Source: Arthrobacter koreensis
GTDB lineage: Bacteria; Actinomycetota; Actinomycetes; Actinomycetales; Micrococcaceae
Length of the DNA: 64,000 bases
Direction: 5' to 3'
Assembly: GCF_009193255.1 (NCBI RefSeq)
Contig: NZ_WACG01000001.1
Span: forward strand, 62,001 to 126,000
In this document: positions 1 through 8,805 of the stretch, piece by piece
Layout: every line of letters starts with the position of its first letter
Position numbering within the stretch: position 1 is the first letter of the stretch
Translations under genes and position numbers: made by a program
Notes under the pieces: model-generated
The model's database searches: none
What the model saw: the letters and a program-made list of their open reading frames with translations, nothing else
Told to the model about the DNA's origin: nothing

Positions 1-1992
1 TTCCTGGAGCAGGCCGGACAGGGTCTTCTCCAGCCGGCTGAGTTCGGTTTCGATTCCCTGAAGCCGTTTTTCGGCCTCGCTGAGCCCGGCCGCCGCATCC
101 TCCGCCGCGCGGAGCTCTTCCTCTGCCCGCTCACGTGCCGTCCGCGCTTCGTCCGGATCGGATTCCCCGCCCTGGGCACGCAGGGCTGCTACGGCCGATG
201 CATCTGCCTCGGCCGCGGCACGTGCCTCCTCCCAATCCTTCTCTGCGGCGCTGCTGGCCACCCGGGCTGCTGCCTCTTCCTCGCGGGAGACGAACTGCCC
301 GCCCTCCGGCAGCGGCGCCGGCGCAGGGTGGGTGGCACTTCCGCATACGGGACAATCCCGTCCGGGTTCGAGGGACGCTGCCAGCTCCGCGGCTGCCTGG
401 TCCAGCCGCAGCTGGAGCAGGTCCTGCCATCTCCCCCGCGCATCCTGGTACTCCTGGCGGGCCTCGGCCGCGCGCTCCGCTGATTGTAGGGCAGCGGTGT
501 TGGCGGCCTTGAAGTTCCGGATCACCTCCAGCGTGCCGTCCGCATCCTGGATCCGTCGCCGGGCTGCCTCGGCCTGCGCGGCACCGGAGCGCAGTCCGGG
601 CAACGCCGACCGCAGGGACGTTTGTTCTTCCCGCAGCGCCGCAGCGGTGTCTTCCGCTTCTGCGGCTTCTGCACGGAGCTGGGTTTCCCGTGCTGCTTCC
701 CGGGTTTTCAGCGCGGCGAGTTCCGCAGTCCGCTGAGCATCGGCCAGTGCGTTCTCCGCAGCGGAGAGTTCCTTGGCGGTGCGCTCCTCCAGTTCGGTTA
801 AGGCCTCTGCGTCCGGCAGCTGCGGTCCCGGTGCCGGCAGGGCGGCAGCGGATTCCGGGATGAGGTCCCCCAGGCCCGCCGGAGCAGCGGCGGCCGCCAG
901 GGCAGTGATGGCACTCTGGGCTGCGGCTTCCGCGCGCCGGAGTCCCTGGTCCGCGGAGCCGAGGGCGTCCAGGTAGCCTTTGAGGCCTTCCGCTAGCAGA
1001 TGGGACTCTAGCTGGGCCCGTCTGGGGACGCTGGCGGCCTGACGCGCCGCATGTTCGCGTTCTTCGGCCTCGAGCTGGAGCCTGGCCAGTCCCCGCGCAC
1101 GGCGCGCTTCAAGCCTGTGCAGGAGGTCCTCGGCCGCTTTGGAGCCGAAGATCTTTCCGGCCTGGTCAACCCGGAGGGAGCAAAGCCGGCCAGTCACTGC
1201 CGCGCGTACGGCACTGATCCATCCTGAGCCCGCTTGTGCAGGGTCCTGATCCGCGGTGCCAGGTTCTGCCGCGACGGCGGAGCCATCTTCCAGGCTCCCC
1301 AGCAGACGGGTGCAGCGTTCAGCCTCGCTCTGTGCCTGGGCGCGCAGGAGATCGGCGTCGGCCTGCGACTTGGACAGCTCTGCCTTCGCGGCGTCAGCCT
1401 CGGACTTGAGCTGCTGTTCGATCTCCTCATAGCGCCAGGTCCCGAATAGCCTCTGCAGCAGCTCCGCACGGGAGGTCGCGTCGGCGCGCAGGAACGCTGC
1501 GAAGTCCCCCTGCGGAAGCATGACCACACGGGTGAACTGCTCGCGGCTCATGCCCAGCAGGTCCTGAATCTCAGTGGCGGCCTCATCATTGCGGGCGGTT
1601 TTCTGCACCCATTCCCCGTGGACCAGTTCGCTGAGCAGGGTGCGGGCTTGTTCGGTGACTGTTCCGGTAGCGCTGCCGGCCCGCTTAGCCGGACGCTCCC
1701 ACTGGGGGCTGCGGATCACTTTGAACCTACGGTCCCCGGCACTGAAATCCAGGAGGACTTCAGGTGCGACGCCGGGGGCGGCGTGGTCGCTGCGGAGTTT
1801 CCGTGCCTCCTGGCGCGCGCCCGGAACCGCTCCGTAGAGGGCGAAGCAGACGGCGTCCAGCACACTCGTTTTGCCTGCGCCGGTAGGCCCGTTCAGCAGG
1901 AAGAGTCCCTGCGTGCCGAGTTCGTCGAAGTCGATTACCTGGCGGCTGGCGAATGGGCCGAAAGCCTGCATTTCAAGCCGGTGGATCCTCAT
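1..1992 (-). CDS. sbcC: Exonuclease SbcC (SMC-like ATPase), 3' end beyond the window
   Basis: This is the ATPase/coiled-coil subunit of the SbcCD (Mre11-Rad50-like) nuclease, which processes hairpins and DNA ends in the cytoplasm. The frame is open from an ATG at 1992 to the window edge, giving 664 residues without a stop. The N-terminus has a Walker A, LLNGPTGAGKTSVLDAVCF, near residue 33. A long Ala/Glu/Arg-rich coiled coil follows, and a zinc-hook CPVCG lies at residues 547-551 (C547, C550). The C-terminal Walker B/signature half is outside the window. The start overlaps the sbcD stop by 4 bp (ATGA), so the two are translationally coupled. Confidence 0.95.
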   Translation of the reverse strand, partial: MRIHRLEMQAFGPFASRQVIDFDELGTQGLFLLNGPTGAGKTSVLDAVCFALYGAVPGARQEARKLRSDHAAPGVAPEVLLDFSAGDRRFKVIRSPQWERPAKRAGSATGTVTEQARTLLSELVHGEWVQKTARNDEAATEIQDLLGMSREQFTRVVMLPQGDFAAFLRADATSRAELLQRLFGTWRYEEIEQQLKSEADAAKAELSKSQADADLLRAQAQSEAERCTRLLGSLEDGSAVAAEPGTADQDPAQAGSGWISAVRAAVTGRLCSLRVDQAGKIFGSKAAEDLLHRLEARRARGLARLQLEAEEREHAARQAASVPRRAQLESHLLAEGLKGYLDALGSADQGLRRAEAAAQSAITALAAAAAPAGLGDLIPESAAALPAPGPQLPDAEALTELEERTAKELSAAENALADAQRTAELAALKTREAARETQLRAEAAEAEDTAAALREEQTSLRSALPGLRSGAAQAEAARRRIQDADGTLEVIRNFKAANTAALQSAERAAEARQEYQDARGRWQDLLQLRLDQAAAELAASLEPGRDCPVCGSATHPAPAPLPEGGQFVSREEEAAARVASSAAEKDWEEARAAAEADASAVAALRAQGGESDPDEARTARERAEEELRAAEDAAAGLSEAEKRLQGIETELSRLEKTLSGLLQE

Positions 1993-3161
1993 TTGGATGC
2001 CTCCACTGCGTTGACTTTCTGCAGTACCTCGGTGAACACAGCCTTCTCTTCGGCCGAGGCTTCCCGTGAGCGCACGTGGTCCAGGAACCCGCAGCAGACA
2101 TCAAGGTCGTCCGTTGCCCGGGCCAGCCTCCGGCTATAGCTCTCGTTGCTGCCCCGCGGACCGGAGGCGGGTTCGAAGGAGAGCACGAGGGTGTCAGGGA
2201 ACCGCGTGCGGATCTGCTCCATGGCCTTGGCCGGGCGCTGGTCATCGGTCAGGGTGACCTGGCACCAGGCGTCCTCGGCATGGGCATGTGCCGGGTCTTC
2301 CAGCAGTTCCTGGAGTGTTCCCCGGAGTACGGCCAGCCGTTTCGGCGCCTTCCACGGAACGGGTGTGACCTGCGTCAGTCCTGCCGCATCAGTATCCACG
2401 AGCAGTCCCCCCTTTGCCTGACGCGCTTCGGAGAAGGAGTACGGCAGCGGGGATCCGCTGTACCAGACATTCGGGGCCAGCTCCTGCCGCCCGTGCAGGT
2501 GGCCCAGCGCGGTGTAGGTGAAGGAGCTGAACAGGTCCAGGGGTACGGCTCCCACACCGCCGACGGACAGGTCCCGCTCGCTGTCCGAGGTGATGCCGCC
2601 TGAGGCGAAGGTGTGTGCCATGACGAGCGGCAGGACCGGCTCGCCGGCTTCCCGCCGCTCCTGGACGTCCATCCGGATCCTGCGAACAGCCTCGCCAAGC
2701 ACACCGGCATGGCTGGGCGGCACATCGGTGCCAAGTTCAGGGGCTGCGAGCCGCGGTTCAAGATAGGGGATGCCGTACACCGCCACTGTGGCCGTGCCTT
2801 CACGCAGCAGCACCGGGGAGGTGATCGCGTCGATGCCCGTCCTGAGGTGCACTCCGCCCTGCTCGAAGATGCGGCCGCCGAAACCCAGGCGGGCAGCGGA
2901 ATCGTGGTTGCCGCTGGTGAGGATTACCTTTGCCCCGGCCGCGGTGATGCCTGCAAGCGCTTCATCGAGCAGCCGCACAACGTCCACTCCGGGAAGGGCA
3001 CGGTCATAGACGTCCCCGGAGATCAGGACCGCATCAACATCCTCGCTGCGGACGGTTTCCAGGAGCTGATCTAGGAAGGCGTGCTGCGCGTGGAGCATCC
3101 CCACGCCGTGGAATGAACGGCCCAGGTGCCAGTCGGAAGTGTGCAGGAATCGCATACCCAT
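1989..3161 (-). CDS. sbcD: Exonuclease SbcD (Mre11-like nuclease subunit)
   Basis: Metallophosphoesterase nuclease subunit that partners SbcC. The 390-residue product shows the family blocks in order: HTSDWHLG (metal ligands D10, H12), ISGDVYDR, TSGNHDS, a His in VMAHTF and the GHLHG block. The ATG at 3161 (MGMRFLHTSD) was chosen because a GGGCGG lies 7 nt upstream; the ATG at 3155 (MRFLHTSD) is the alternative. A longer in-frame start at 3185 would add residues with no resemblance to the family. It overlaps sbcC by 4 bp. Confidence 0.95.
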   Translation of the reverse strand: MGMRFLHTSDWHLGRSFHGVGMLHAQHAFLDQLLETVRSEDVDAVLISGDVYDRALPGVDVVRLLDEALAGITAAGAKVILTSGNHDSAARLGFGGRIFEQGGVHLRTGIDAITSPVLLREGTATVAVYGIPYLEPRLAAPELGTDVPPSHAGVLGEAVRRIRMDVQERREAGEPVLPLVMAHTFASGGITSDSERDLSVGGVGAVPLDLFSSFTYTALGHLHGRQELAPNVWYSGSPLPYSFSEARQAKGGLLVDTDAAGLTQVTPVPWKAPKRLAVLRGTLQELLEDPAHAHAEDAWCQVTLTDDQRPAKAMEQIRTRFPDTLVLSFEPASGPRGSNESYSRRLARATDDLDVCCGFLDHVRSREASAEEKAVFTEVLQKVNAVEASK

Positions 3162-3182
3162 AAAACTACCGCCCGCCGGTGA

Positions 3183-3223
3183 CACAGCAGATTCGCGGGC
3201 ACTGACCGGCCGGATCTGCTGTG
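3183..3223. terminator. Inverted repeat between aquaporin 3' end and sbcD
   Basis: The arms CACAGCAGAT (3183-3192) and ATCTGCTGTG (3214-3223) are perfectly complementary over 10 bp, and a second short stem (GCCGCC/GGCGGC, 3224-3239) lies next to them. The pair lies just after the aquaporin stop on the minus strand and before the sbcD start. It probably separates the two transcripts, but there is no clear T-run. Confidence 0.45.
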
Positions 3224-3265
3224 CCGCCTGCGGGCGGCAATACGTGCGGTTGCACCCGCACGGAG

Positions 3266-4288
3266 TTAGGAGCGGGGTGTGCCCGGGGCGTTGCCGCCGT
3301 CCTGCTCTCCGTCTTCTCGGGTAGCTTCGGTGGAGCCGGCTTCAGCGGAGGAGTTTCCGGGTGCGTCCGCTTCGAAGAAACCGCGGGCAGCGGCGTCGTC
3401 TGCCTCGGTCCGGGCAGTGCCGGCCGCGGGAGCCGCGGTGCTATCAGCGGCCTCGGAGGGGAGCTCGCCGTCATCTTCAAGGAACTCGTCCTCGACGATC
3501 TCTTCCTCGACGACTACCGCTGCGGCGGGCACGGCGAAATCAAGGCTGCGGTAGATCAGGCCGGTGATGGCCGCGCCCAGCAGCGGTGCAACCCAGAAAA
3601 GCCAGAGCTGCTGGATGGCCCAGGGCTCAGCGAAGACTGCCACCGCCGTGGAGCGGGCGGGGTTGATGGATCCGCCGGTGATGGGGACCAGGAAGGTCAG
3701 GAGCGCGGCGTAGGTGACGCCGACGGCGAAGGCACTGGCAGCGCTGGAAAGGCGCGTTCCGGCGCCGAGGAAGACCGCTGTCAGGAGCGCGGCCGCGATG
3801 ACCTCGGTCAGCAGCGCGCCGGCCAGCGGGAACTGCGTGGCAGAGTTCTCGGCGAAACCGTTCGCAACGGCGGCAAAGAACGGCTGCGTCTCCGGGATCT
3901 GCGGGTGTCCGGTCATCGAGACCCAGAGGATCAGGGCAGCAAAGAGTGCACCAACCAGCTGCGCCACGATGTACGGCAGCACTGCCTTCCATGACGTGCG
4001 GCCGGCCAGTGCAGAGCCAAGCGTGATGGTGGGCAGGAAATGCCCGCCTGAGATGTAGCCGAAGGCGACCATGGCGGCCGCAAGGACCAGCCCGAAGGCG
4101 AGCGGAGCAGACAGTCCTCCGGAGGGGTTGAAGAAGGAAACGCCCAGACCCGCGAGCACCAGCAGGAAGGAACCCGCCGCCTCCGCGATGCTGCGGCCCA
4201 GGATCCCGTAGGAGCGCAGGGACGTGATGGTGGTGCCTTCGGCCGCTGCGGCGCTTGCACCGGCTGGGATATGTGGCTCTGCAGTCAT
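3266..4288 (-). CDS. MIP-family aquaporin-like channel with atypical first NPA box and acidic tail
   Basis: Six-helix major intrinsic protein of 340 residues, expected to conduct water or small solutes across the membrane. The second pore box is canonical (GGSINPARS). The first, normally GGHFNPAVTLG, reads GGHFLPTITLG, so both Asn and Ala are replaced. After the sixth helix comes a tail of about 90 residues, at first strongly acidic (EEEIVEDEFLEDDGEL) and then Ala/Thr/Glu-rich, which is unusual for the family. The start at 4288 (MTAEPHIP) is preferred to the longer frame from 4414, whose first 42 residues look non-coding. The family call is firm; selectivity cannot be predicted. Confidence 0.88.
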   Translation of the reverse strand: MTAEPHIPAGASAAAAEGTTITSLRSYGILGRSIAEAAGSFLLVLAGLGVSFFNPSGGLSAPLAFGLVLAAAMVAFGYISGGHFLPTITLGSALAGRTSWKAVLPYIVAQLVGALFAALILWVSMTGHPQIPETQPFFAAVANGFAENSATQFPLAGALLTEVIAAALLTAVFLGAGTRLSSAASAFAVGVTYAALLTFLVPITGGSINPARSTAVAVFAEPWAIQQLWLFWVAPLLGAAITGLIYRSLDFAVPAAAVVVEEEIVEDEFLEDDGELPSEAADSTAAPAAGTARTEADDAAARGFFEADAPGNSSAEAGSTEATREDGEQDGGNAPGTPRS

Positions 4289-4461
4289 GGGGGGAAGTAT
4301 TCCTATCAGTCGGTGAAGTACGTGGTTCCGTGCGCGCGCCGTATGTGGACAGGTCCCCGGCCGCGCAAACACCCCAGCCTTCCACCGCTTCCTGTGAGGC
4401 TGCTGGGTGCGCACTGAGCATACACGCGCGCCGTCCCGAGGGATGGGCCCCGGCGGAGACC

Positions 4462-4476
4462 TATGCTGGATAGGTG
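4462..4476 (+). promoter_or_regulatory. TAnnnT -10 element, predicted leaderless start
   Basis: TATGCT (4462-4467) lies 6 nt before the GTG start at 4474, so transcription would begin at or next to the start codon. No good -35 was seen. Confidence 0.45.
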
Positions 4477-5562
4477 AACAATTCCGTGCCCCTGCCGCAG
4501 GCAGATCCTGACCTTTTCCGTTCCAAGGTCCGTGCGTGCCTGCTCGGAGGCGCCCTCGGTGATGCCCTGGGATACGCGGTCGAATTCGACTCCCTGAACG
4601 GCATCCGCGCCCGCTTCGGCTCCGGCGGCCTGACGGACTTCAGCCAGCTGGATGCCCCGGCGCCGGTTTCCGACGACACCCAAATGACCCTGTACACCGT
4701 TGACGGTTTGGTGGAAGTCCTGCAGTGGGCCAATGACGGAGTAGGCGCCGACGAGACCGCCTGCCTCTGGCTTGCCTACCTCCGCTGGCTCAAAACGCAG
4801 GGCGAGGCCCTGCCCGCGAACGCCCCGGACCAGCCCGACCGCTGGATCGACGGGCAGGAGGTGCTCCGTCACCGCCGTGCCCCCGGCAACGCCTGCCTGT
4901 CCGGTCTGCTGACCGGCGAGATGGGCACGAAGCAGAGGCCCGTCAACGCGGAGTCCAAGGGGTGCGGCACCGTGATGCGCTCAGCACCCTTTGGCCTGCT
5001 CCCCTACGTTTCGGACGAAACCGTCTACAAGTTCAGCGCCGACGGCGCTGCCCTGACCCACGGCCATCCCTCGGCCCTGCACAGCGCTGCGGTCTTCAGC
5101 ACGCTGGTCCACGACCTGCTTCCCTCAGGAGCAGCACTTGGGGATGCCGCTGCGGCAGCCGTGGAACGGGCCACGGCCTCCGGGGTCCCCGAGCTCGCCG
5201 AACGGGTCGCAGCTGCCGTCCGGCTGGCAGCCGAAGAGCGCGCCGGAGAGGCACATCCTTCCCCGGAACGAATGAAGCAGGCCCTGGGCGAAGGCTGGGT
5301 TGCCGAGGAAGCGCTGGCCATCGGCCTTTATGCCGCATTGGCAGCAGCGGACGCGGACACCCCGCAGGAACACTTCCGCCGCGCCGTCGCTGTGGCCGTA
5401 AACCACGACGGCGACAGCGACTCAACTGCCTCGGTGGCGGGAAACATCCTCGGCGTCCTGTACGGGATGGACGCACTCCCGGCGGACTGGCTGCAGGCCA
5501 TCGACGCCGGAGAAACGGTGGCCTCGATGGCCGACGCCTTCATCGGCGTCACCGCGGGCTGA
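4474..5562 (+). CDS. ADP-ribosylglycohydrolase family protein
   Basis: DraG/ARH-type hydrolase that removes ADP-ribose from proteins or small molecules using two Mg ions. The 362-residue product has the family's metal-binding blocks: GALGDALGYAVEFDS near the N-terminus, DDTQMTLYTVDGL, and the C-terminal NHDGDSDSTASVAGNILG. The GTG start at 4474 follows a TATGCT hexamer by 6 nt. It stands alone, divergent from the aquaporin and convergent with the exonuclease gene, and no ADP-ribosyltransferase is nearby. The substrate therefore cannot be inferred from context. Confidence 0.9.
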   Translation: MNNSVPLPQADPDLFRSKVRACLLGGALGDALGYAVEFDSLNGIRARFGSGGLTDFSQLDAPAPVSDDTQMTLYTVDGLVEVLQWANDGVGADETACLWLAYLRWLKTQGEALPANAPDQPDRWIDGQEVLRHRRAPGNACLSGLLTGEMGTKQRPVNAESKGCGTVMRSAPFGLLPYVSDETVYKFSADGAALTHGHPSALHSAAVFSTLVHDLLPSGAALGDAAAAAVERATASGVPELAERVAAAVRLAAEERAGEAHPSPERMKQALGEGWVAEEALAIGLYAALAAADADTPQEHFRRAVAVAVNHDGDSDSTASVAGNILGVLYGMDALPADWLQAIDAGETVASMADAFIGVTAG

Positions 5563-5591
5563 CGGGCCCCCTGGCAGGCCTGCCCGGTGGC

Positions 5592-6605
5592 TTACTGGCT
5601 GCCGGCAGGCCAGGTTCCGCCGAGCATTTGCAGGAACTCGGCCTCTGAGAGCACCTCGATGTCCTGTCCGCGGTCATGCAGCTCCAGCACACGGCGCGCC
5701 TTGCCCGTAACCCGCCCGCTGCGCAGGTCCCCTGCCTCGAAACCGTCGCCGACCACCAGGACGGTAGTGGACCGGGTGACGTTGCTGGCGGTACGTGCGC
5801 CCAGCTCGGCCGCCCGTTCCTTGGCACTCTGCCGGGGCATGCCCAGATTTCCGGTAAAGACCACCGTCTGCCCGTACAGCGGGTGCCCCGGCCGGGCGTC
5901 CGGGTTCGGCGGCGGGTTGACTCCCTCGGACGGCCAGCCGCTGAAGGACGACGACGCTGCTGCCGCGGCCGCCGTTCCGGTTCCCCGTTCCAGGGCGTCC
6001 CGGGTGGCCTTGGAGAGCGGGTCGATTCCGGGCCGGTAAGCCGGTGCATGGTTGGGCCGCAGGCCCTGCAGGAGGAAGTACTCCGACAGGCTCCCGGCCC
6101 CTGACCGCGCCACGATGTCGATGAGGATTCCGGCGCACGCCCGGGCGTCCGCCGTGGCGTCGTGGTGGTTCTCCAGCGCAACGCCCGCTGCCTCGGCTAC
6201 AAAAGGCAGCGAGTGCGAAGGCAGCGAATAGGTCCGCCGGGACAGGACCACAGTGCAGGCATAGTCATATGACGGTGCGGGCAGGCCGGAGACTTCCAGG
6301 GCGGACCGGATGACACCCAGGTCAAAGGCCGCGTTATGGGCCACCAGCAGGTCCTCGCCAATGAAGGCTCCGATTTCCGGGAACAGCTCGCCGAACCGGG
6401 GTTTTCCAGCGACCTCGTGGGCTTCGATGCCATGGATGCGGATGTTCCGCCGGTCAAAGAAGTCGTGCCCGGCCGGCGGGCGCATCAGCCAGGATGCCTC
6501 TTCCACGATCCGGCCGCCGCGCACCTTGCTCAGGCCAACGGAACAGGGCGACCCCCGGAAACCATTGGCTGTTTCAAAATCAATGGCGGTGAAATCGACG
6601 CCCAC
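5592..6605 (-). CDS. DEDDh exonuclease with C-terminal BRCT domain
   Basis: A DNA polymerase III epsilon-like 3'-5' exonuclease (residues 5-170) fused to a BRCT domain (about 240-325); total 337 residues. The catalytic residues visible are D9 and E11 (AIDFETANG), D95 (AHNAAFD) and H148/D153 (HHDATADA). BRCT is recognised from HPLYGQTVVFTGNLG and VLVVGDGFEAG. The linker is Ala/Pro-rich. This is a repair-type nuclease of the kind common in actinobacteria, not the replicative epsilon. The GTG start at 6605 lies 1 nt after the dedA stop, so the two are cotranscribed. Confidence 0.9.
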   Translation of the reverse strand: MGVDFTAIDFETANGFRGSPCSVGLSKVRGGRIVEEASWLMRPPAGHDFFDRRNIRIHGIEAHEVAGKPRFGELFPEIGAFIGEDLLVAHNAAFDLGVIRSALEVSGLPAPSYDYACTVVLSRRTYSLPSHSLPFVAEAAGVALENHHDATADARACAGILIDIVARSGAGSLSEYFLLQGLRPNHAPAYRPGIDPLSKATRDALERGTGTAAAAAASSSFSGWPSEGVNPPPNPDARPGHPLYGQTVVFTGNLGMPRQSAKERAAELGARTASNVTRSTTVLVVGDGFEAGDLRSGRVTGKARRVLELHDRGQDIEVLSEAEFLQMLGGTWPAGSQ

Positions 6606-6606
6606 G

Positions 6607-7293
6607 TCAGGACTCTTCGGCCGCGCGCTGGGCCTTTCTCCGACGGTAGGAACGGATCTTGGACGTGACGTACCAGATGCCCGCGATGAGGACGGCGGCT
6701 ATGACAATCTTCTGGAAAATGCCGGCATACTCTTCGACGATGTGCCAGCTCTCGCCCAGGAAATAGCCGGAGAACACGAAGATGCTGTTCCAGATCAGGC
6801 TGCCGGCGGTGGTGAGGCCAAGGAACTTGAGCAGCGGCATCCTTTCGATGCCGGCGGGGATTGAGATCAGCGACCTGAAAATGGGAATCATCCGGCCGAA
6901 GAAGACGGCCTTGTAGCCGTGTTTCAGGAACCAGGCCTCAACCTTGTCCACGTCCTCGATATCAACCAGCGGCACCTTCTCGACAATGGCGCGCATGCGG
7001 TTCCGGCCGAGCCAGGCACCCAGCCCGTACAGCGCCCAGGCACCGAGGACGGAGCCCAGCGTCGTCCAGATCAGGGCCTCGACAAGGGAAAAGTTTCCCT
7101 GGCTGGCGGCGAATCCGGCCAGCGGGAGGATGACCTCGCTGGGCAGCGGCGGGAAGAGATTCTCCAGGGCGATCGCCAGGCCGGCACCCGGAGCGCCGAT
7201 GGCCTCCATGATGTCCACGGCCCACTGGGCTACCCCTCCCAGGGCCGATTGGGAACTGGCGGGGTCGCTTGCGGCGCTGATCAGGATACTCAT
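6607..7293 (-). CDS. DedA family integral membrane protein
   Basis: DedA/SNARE-associated (VTT) membrane protein, 228 residues with several transmembrane helices. Members act in lipid-carrier flipping and membrane homeostasis. Recognisable are the N-terminal re-entrant region (GLAIALENLFPPLPSEVILPLAGF) and the amphipathic FFGRMIPIFRSLISIPAG block with its conserved Arg and Pro residues. The C-terminus is a basic cytoplasmic tail (YRRRKAQR). It is the first gene of a two-gene unit with the exonuclease/BRCT gene. The substrate is unknown. Confidence 0.88.
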   Translation of the reverse strand: MSILISAASDPASSQSALGGVAQWAVDIMEAIGAPGAGLAIALENLFPPLPSEVILPLAGFAASQGNFSLVEALIWTTLGSVLGAWALYGLGAWLGRNRMRAIVEKVPLVDIEDVDKVEAWFLKHGYKAVFFGRMIPIFRSLISIPAGIERMPLLKFLGLTTAGSLIWNSIFVFSGYFLGESWHIVEEYAGIFQKIVIAAVLIAGIWYVTSKIRSYRRRKAQRAAEES

Positions 7294-7353
7294 ATCGGAA
7301 CCAATTGTGCCCTACTCCCCCGCCCGGCAAGAACGAACCCGGCGGCCCCGGAG

Positions 7354-7379
7354 CGGCGCCGCACCGATCCGCGGCGCCG
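7354..7379 (-). terminator. GC-rich hairpin after rdgB
   Basis: A 9-bp stem (7354-7362 with 7371-7379) with an 8-nt loop lies 14 nt after the rdgB stop. It ends the murI-MBL-rph-rdgB unit. No T-run is present. Confidence 0.4.
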
Positions 7380-7393
7380 TCCGGTGGCCTAAA

Positions 7394-8041
7394 TCACGCG
7401 TCGCTGCCGGCCGGCGGGGCCGCCAGCACACGGATGATGGCGGGAAGCAGTGCCCGGAACGCCTGGCCGCGGTGGCTGATGGCATTCTTCTCGGCGCGGG
7501 AGAGCTCGGCACAGCTGCGCGTCTCTCCCTCCGGCTGGAGCACGGGATCATAGCCAAAGCCGCCGGCACCCCGGGGTTCGGAGAGCAGGGTGCCGCGCAG
7601 TTCCCCGCGTTCCACGACGTCCTCTCCGCCGGGCACAGCGAGGGCGGCCGCACAGATAAACGCCGCCCCGCGGTGCTCGGCGCTGATGTCGGAGAGCTGC
7701 GCCAGCAGCAGGTCCAGGTTGGCCTGGTCATTGCCGTGCAGGCCGGACCAGCGGGCGGAGAAGATGCCCGGCGCCCCGCCAAGAACGTCCACGGCCAGGC
7801 CTGAGTCGTCCGCTATGGCCGGGAGTCCGGATGCTTCGGCGACTGCGCGTGCCTTCAGGAGCGAGTTCGCTTCGAACGTGACCCCGGTTTCGGGCACGTC
7901 CGGGACGCCGGCTGTCTCGGCGTCGATGACCTGGGTATCGACGTCGAGCCCGTCGATCCGCCCGCGCAGCAGGTCTCGCAGTTCCTTCAGTTTTCCGGCG
8001 TTGCGCGTGGCCAGCACCAGCCGGGGTGCCGCCGCGTTCAC
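7394..8041 (-). CDS. rdgB: RdgB/HAM1 non-canonical purine NTP pyrophosphatase
   Basis: House-cleaning hydrolase that converts XTP, dITP and ITP to monophosphates, preventing their incorporation into nucleic acid. The 215-residue product opens with [18 protein letters not shown], the substrate-binding SxxxxK-type block. It continues with [14 protein letters not shown], the catalytic [12 protein letters not shown] and [10 protein letters not shown], and ends with the [11 protein letters not shown] block. The GTG start at 8041 overlaps the rph stop by 4 bp. This rph-rdgB pairing is widespread in actinobacteria. Confidence 0.95.
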   Translation of the reverse strand: MNAAAPRLVLATRNAGKLKELRDLLRGRIDGLDVDTQVIDAETAGVPDVPETGVTFEANSLLKARAVAEASGLPAIADDSGLAVDVLGGAPGIFSARWSGLHGNDQANLDLLLAQLSDISAEHRGAAFICAAALAVPGGEDVVERGELRGTLLSEPRGAGGFGYDPVLQPEGETRSCAELSRAEKNAISHRGQAFRALLPAIIRVLAAPPAGSDA

Positions 8042-8793
8042 GAGGCGGCCAGGGTCTCGCGCTGGATCTCGGCAAGCTGGGAAGTGCCCAGCAGCGCCAG
8101 GTCCAGCAGGGCATCCAGCTCAGCGCGGTCGAAGGGTGCACCCTCGGCAGTGCCCTGGACTTCCACGAACTTTCCGCTTCCGGTGACCACCACGTTCATG
8201 TCCGTTTCGGCGCGGACATCTTCTACGTAGGGCAGGTCAAGCATGGGGACGCCGTCGATGATTCCCACGCTCACGGCCGCAACGGTGTCCAGCAGCGGGC
8301 TGGCATTGCGCGCCACCAGCTTGTTCTCCTTGGCCCAGGCGAGCGCGTCCGCCAGTGCCACGTAGGCGCCGGTGATCGCGGCCGTCCGGGTGCCTCCGTC
8401 GGCCTGCAGGACGTCGCAGTCCAGGACCACGGTATTTTCGCCGAGGGCGCGGGTGTCGATCACCGAGCGCAGTGAACGGCCGATCAGGCGGGAGATCTCA
8501 TGGGTGCGGCCGCCAATCTTGCCCTTGACCGACTCGCGGTCATTGCGGGTGTTCGTGGCGCGCGGAAGCATGGCGTATTCAGCCGTGACCCAGCCCTTGC
8601 CTTCGCCCTTCAGCCAGCGGGGCACGCCCGCCGTCAGGGAAGCCGTGCACAGCACGCGGGTGTTGCCGAATTCGATCAGCGCTGATCCTTCGGCCTGGCT
8701 GGACCAGCCGCGGGTGATGCTGATGGTGCGGAGCTGGTCAGGGGTGCGGCCGTCGGCACGCAGGGCAGGCGAAGAATTCGGAACTGTAGTCAT
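8038..8793 (-). CDS. rph: Ribonuclease PH
   Basis: Phosphate-dependent 3'-5' exoribonuclease that trims tRNA 3' ends. It has 251 residues, close to the usual length. Visible motifs include TRGW near the N-terminus, the long [31 protein letters not shown] stretch (in part), [19 protein letters not shown] with the phosphate-site residues, and VDLPYVED-like sequence further on. It overlaps rdgB by 4 bp. A TAGACT hexamer 6 nt before the ATG suggests an additional internal leaderless promoter at the end of the upstream MBL gene. Confidence 0.95.
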   Translation of the reverse strand: MTTVPNSSPALRADGRTPDQLRTISITRGWSSQAEGSALIEFGNTRVLCTASLTAGVPRWLKGEGKGWVTAEYAMLPRATNTRNDRESVKGKIGGRTHEISRLIGRSLRSVIDTRALGENTVVLDCDVLQADGGTRTAAITGAYVALADALAWAKENKLVARNASPLLDTVAAVSVGIIDGVPMLDLPYVEDVRAETDMNVVVTGSGKFVEVQGTAEGAPFDRAELDALLDLALLGTSQLAEIQRETLAAS

Positions 8794-8805
8794 GCGGCCA
8801 GTCTA
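8791..8805 (-). promoter_or_regulatory. TAnnnT -10 element before rph
   Basis: TAGACT (complement of 8800-8805) lies 6 nt before the rph ATG. Its TAG is also the stop codon of the upstream MBL gene. A leaderless internal promoter is predicted. Confidence 0.4.

Noticed and set aside
4474-5562. ADP-ribosylglycohydrolase as the antitoxin of a toxin pair
   Set aside because: No ADP-ribosyltransferase or small partner gene lies next to it, so a toxin-antitoxin call is not supported.
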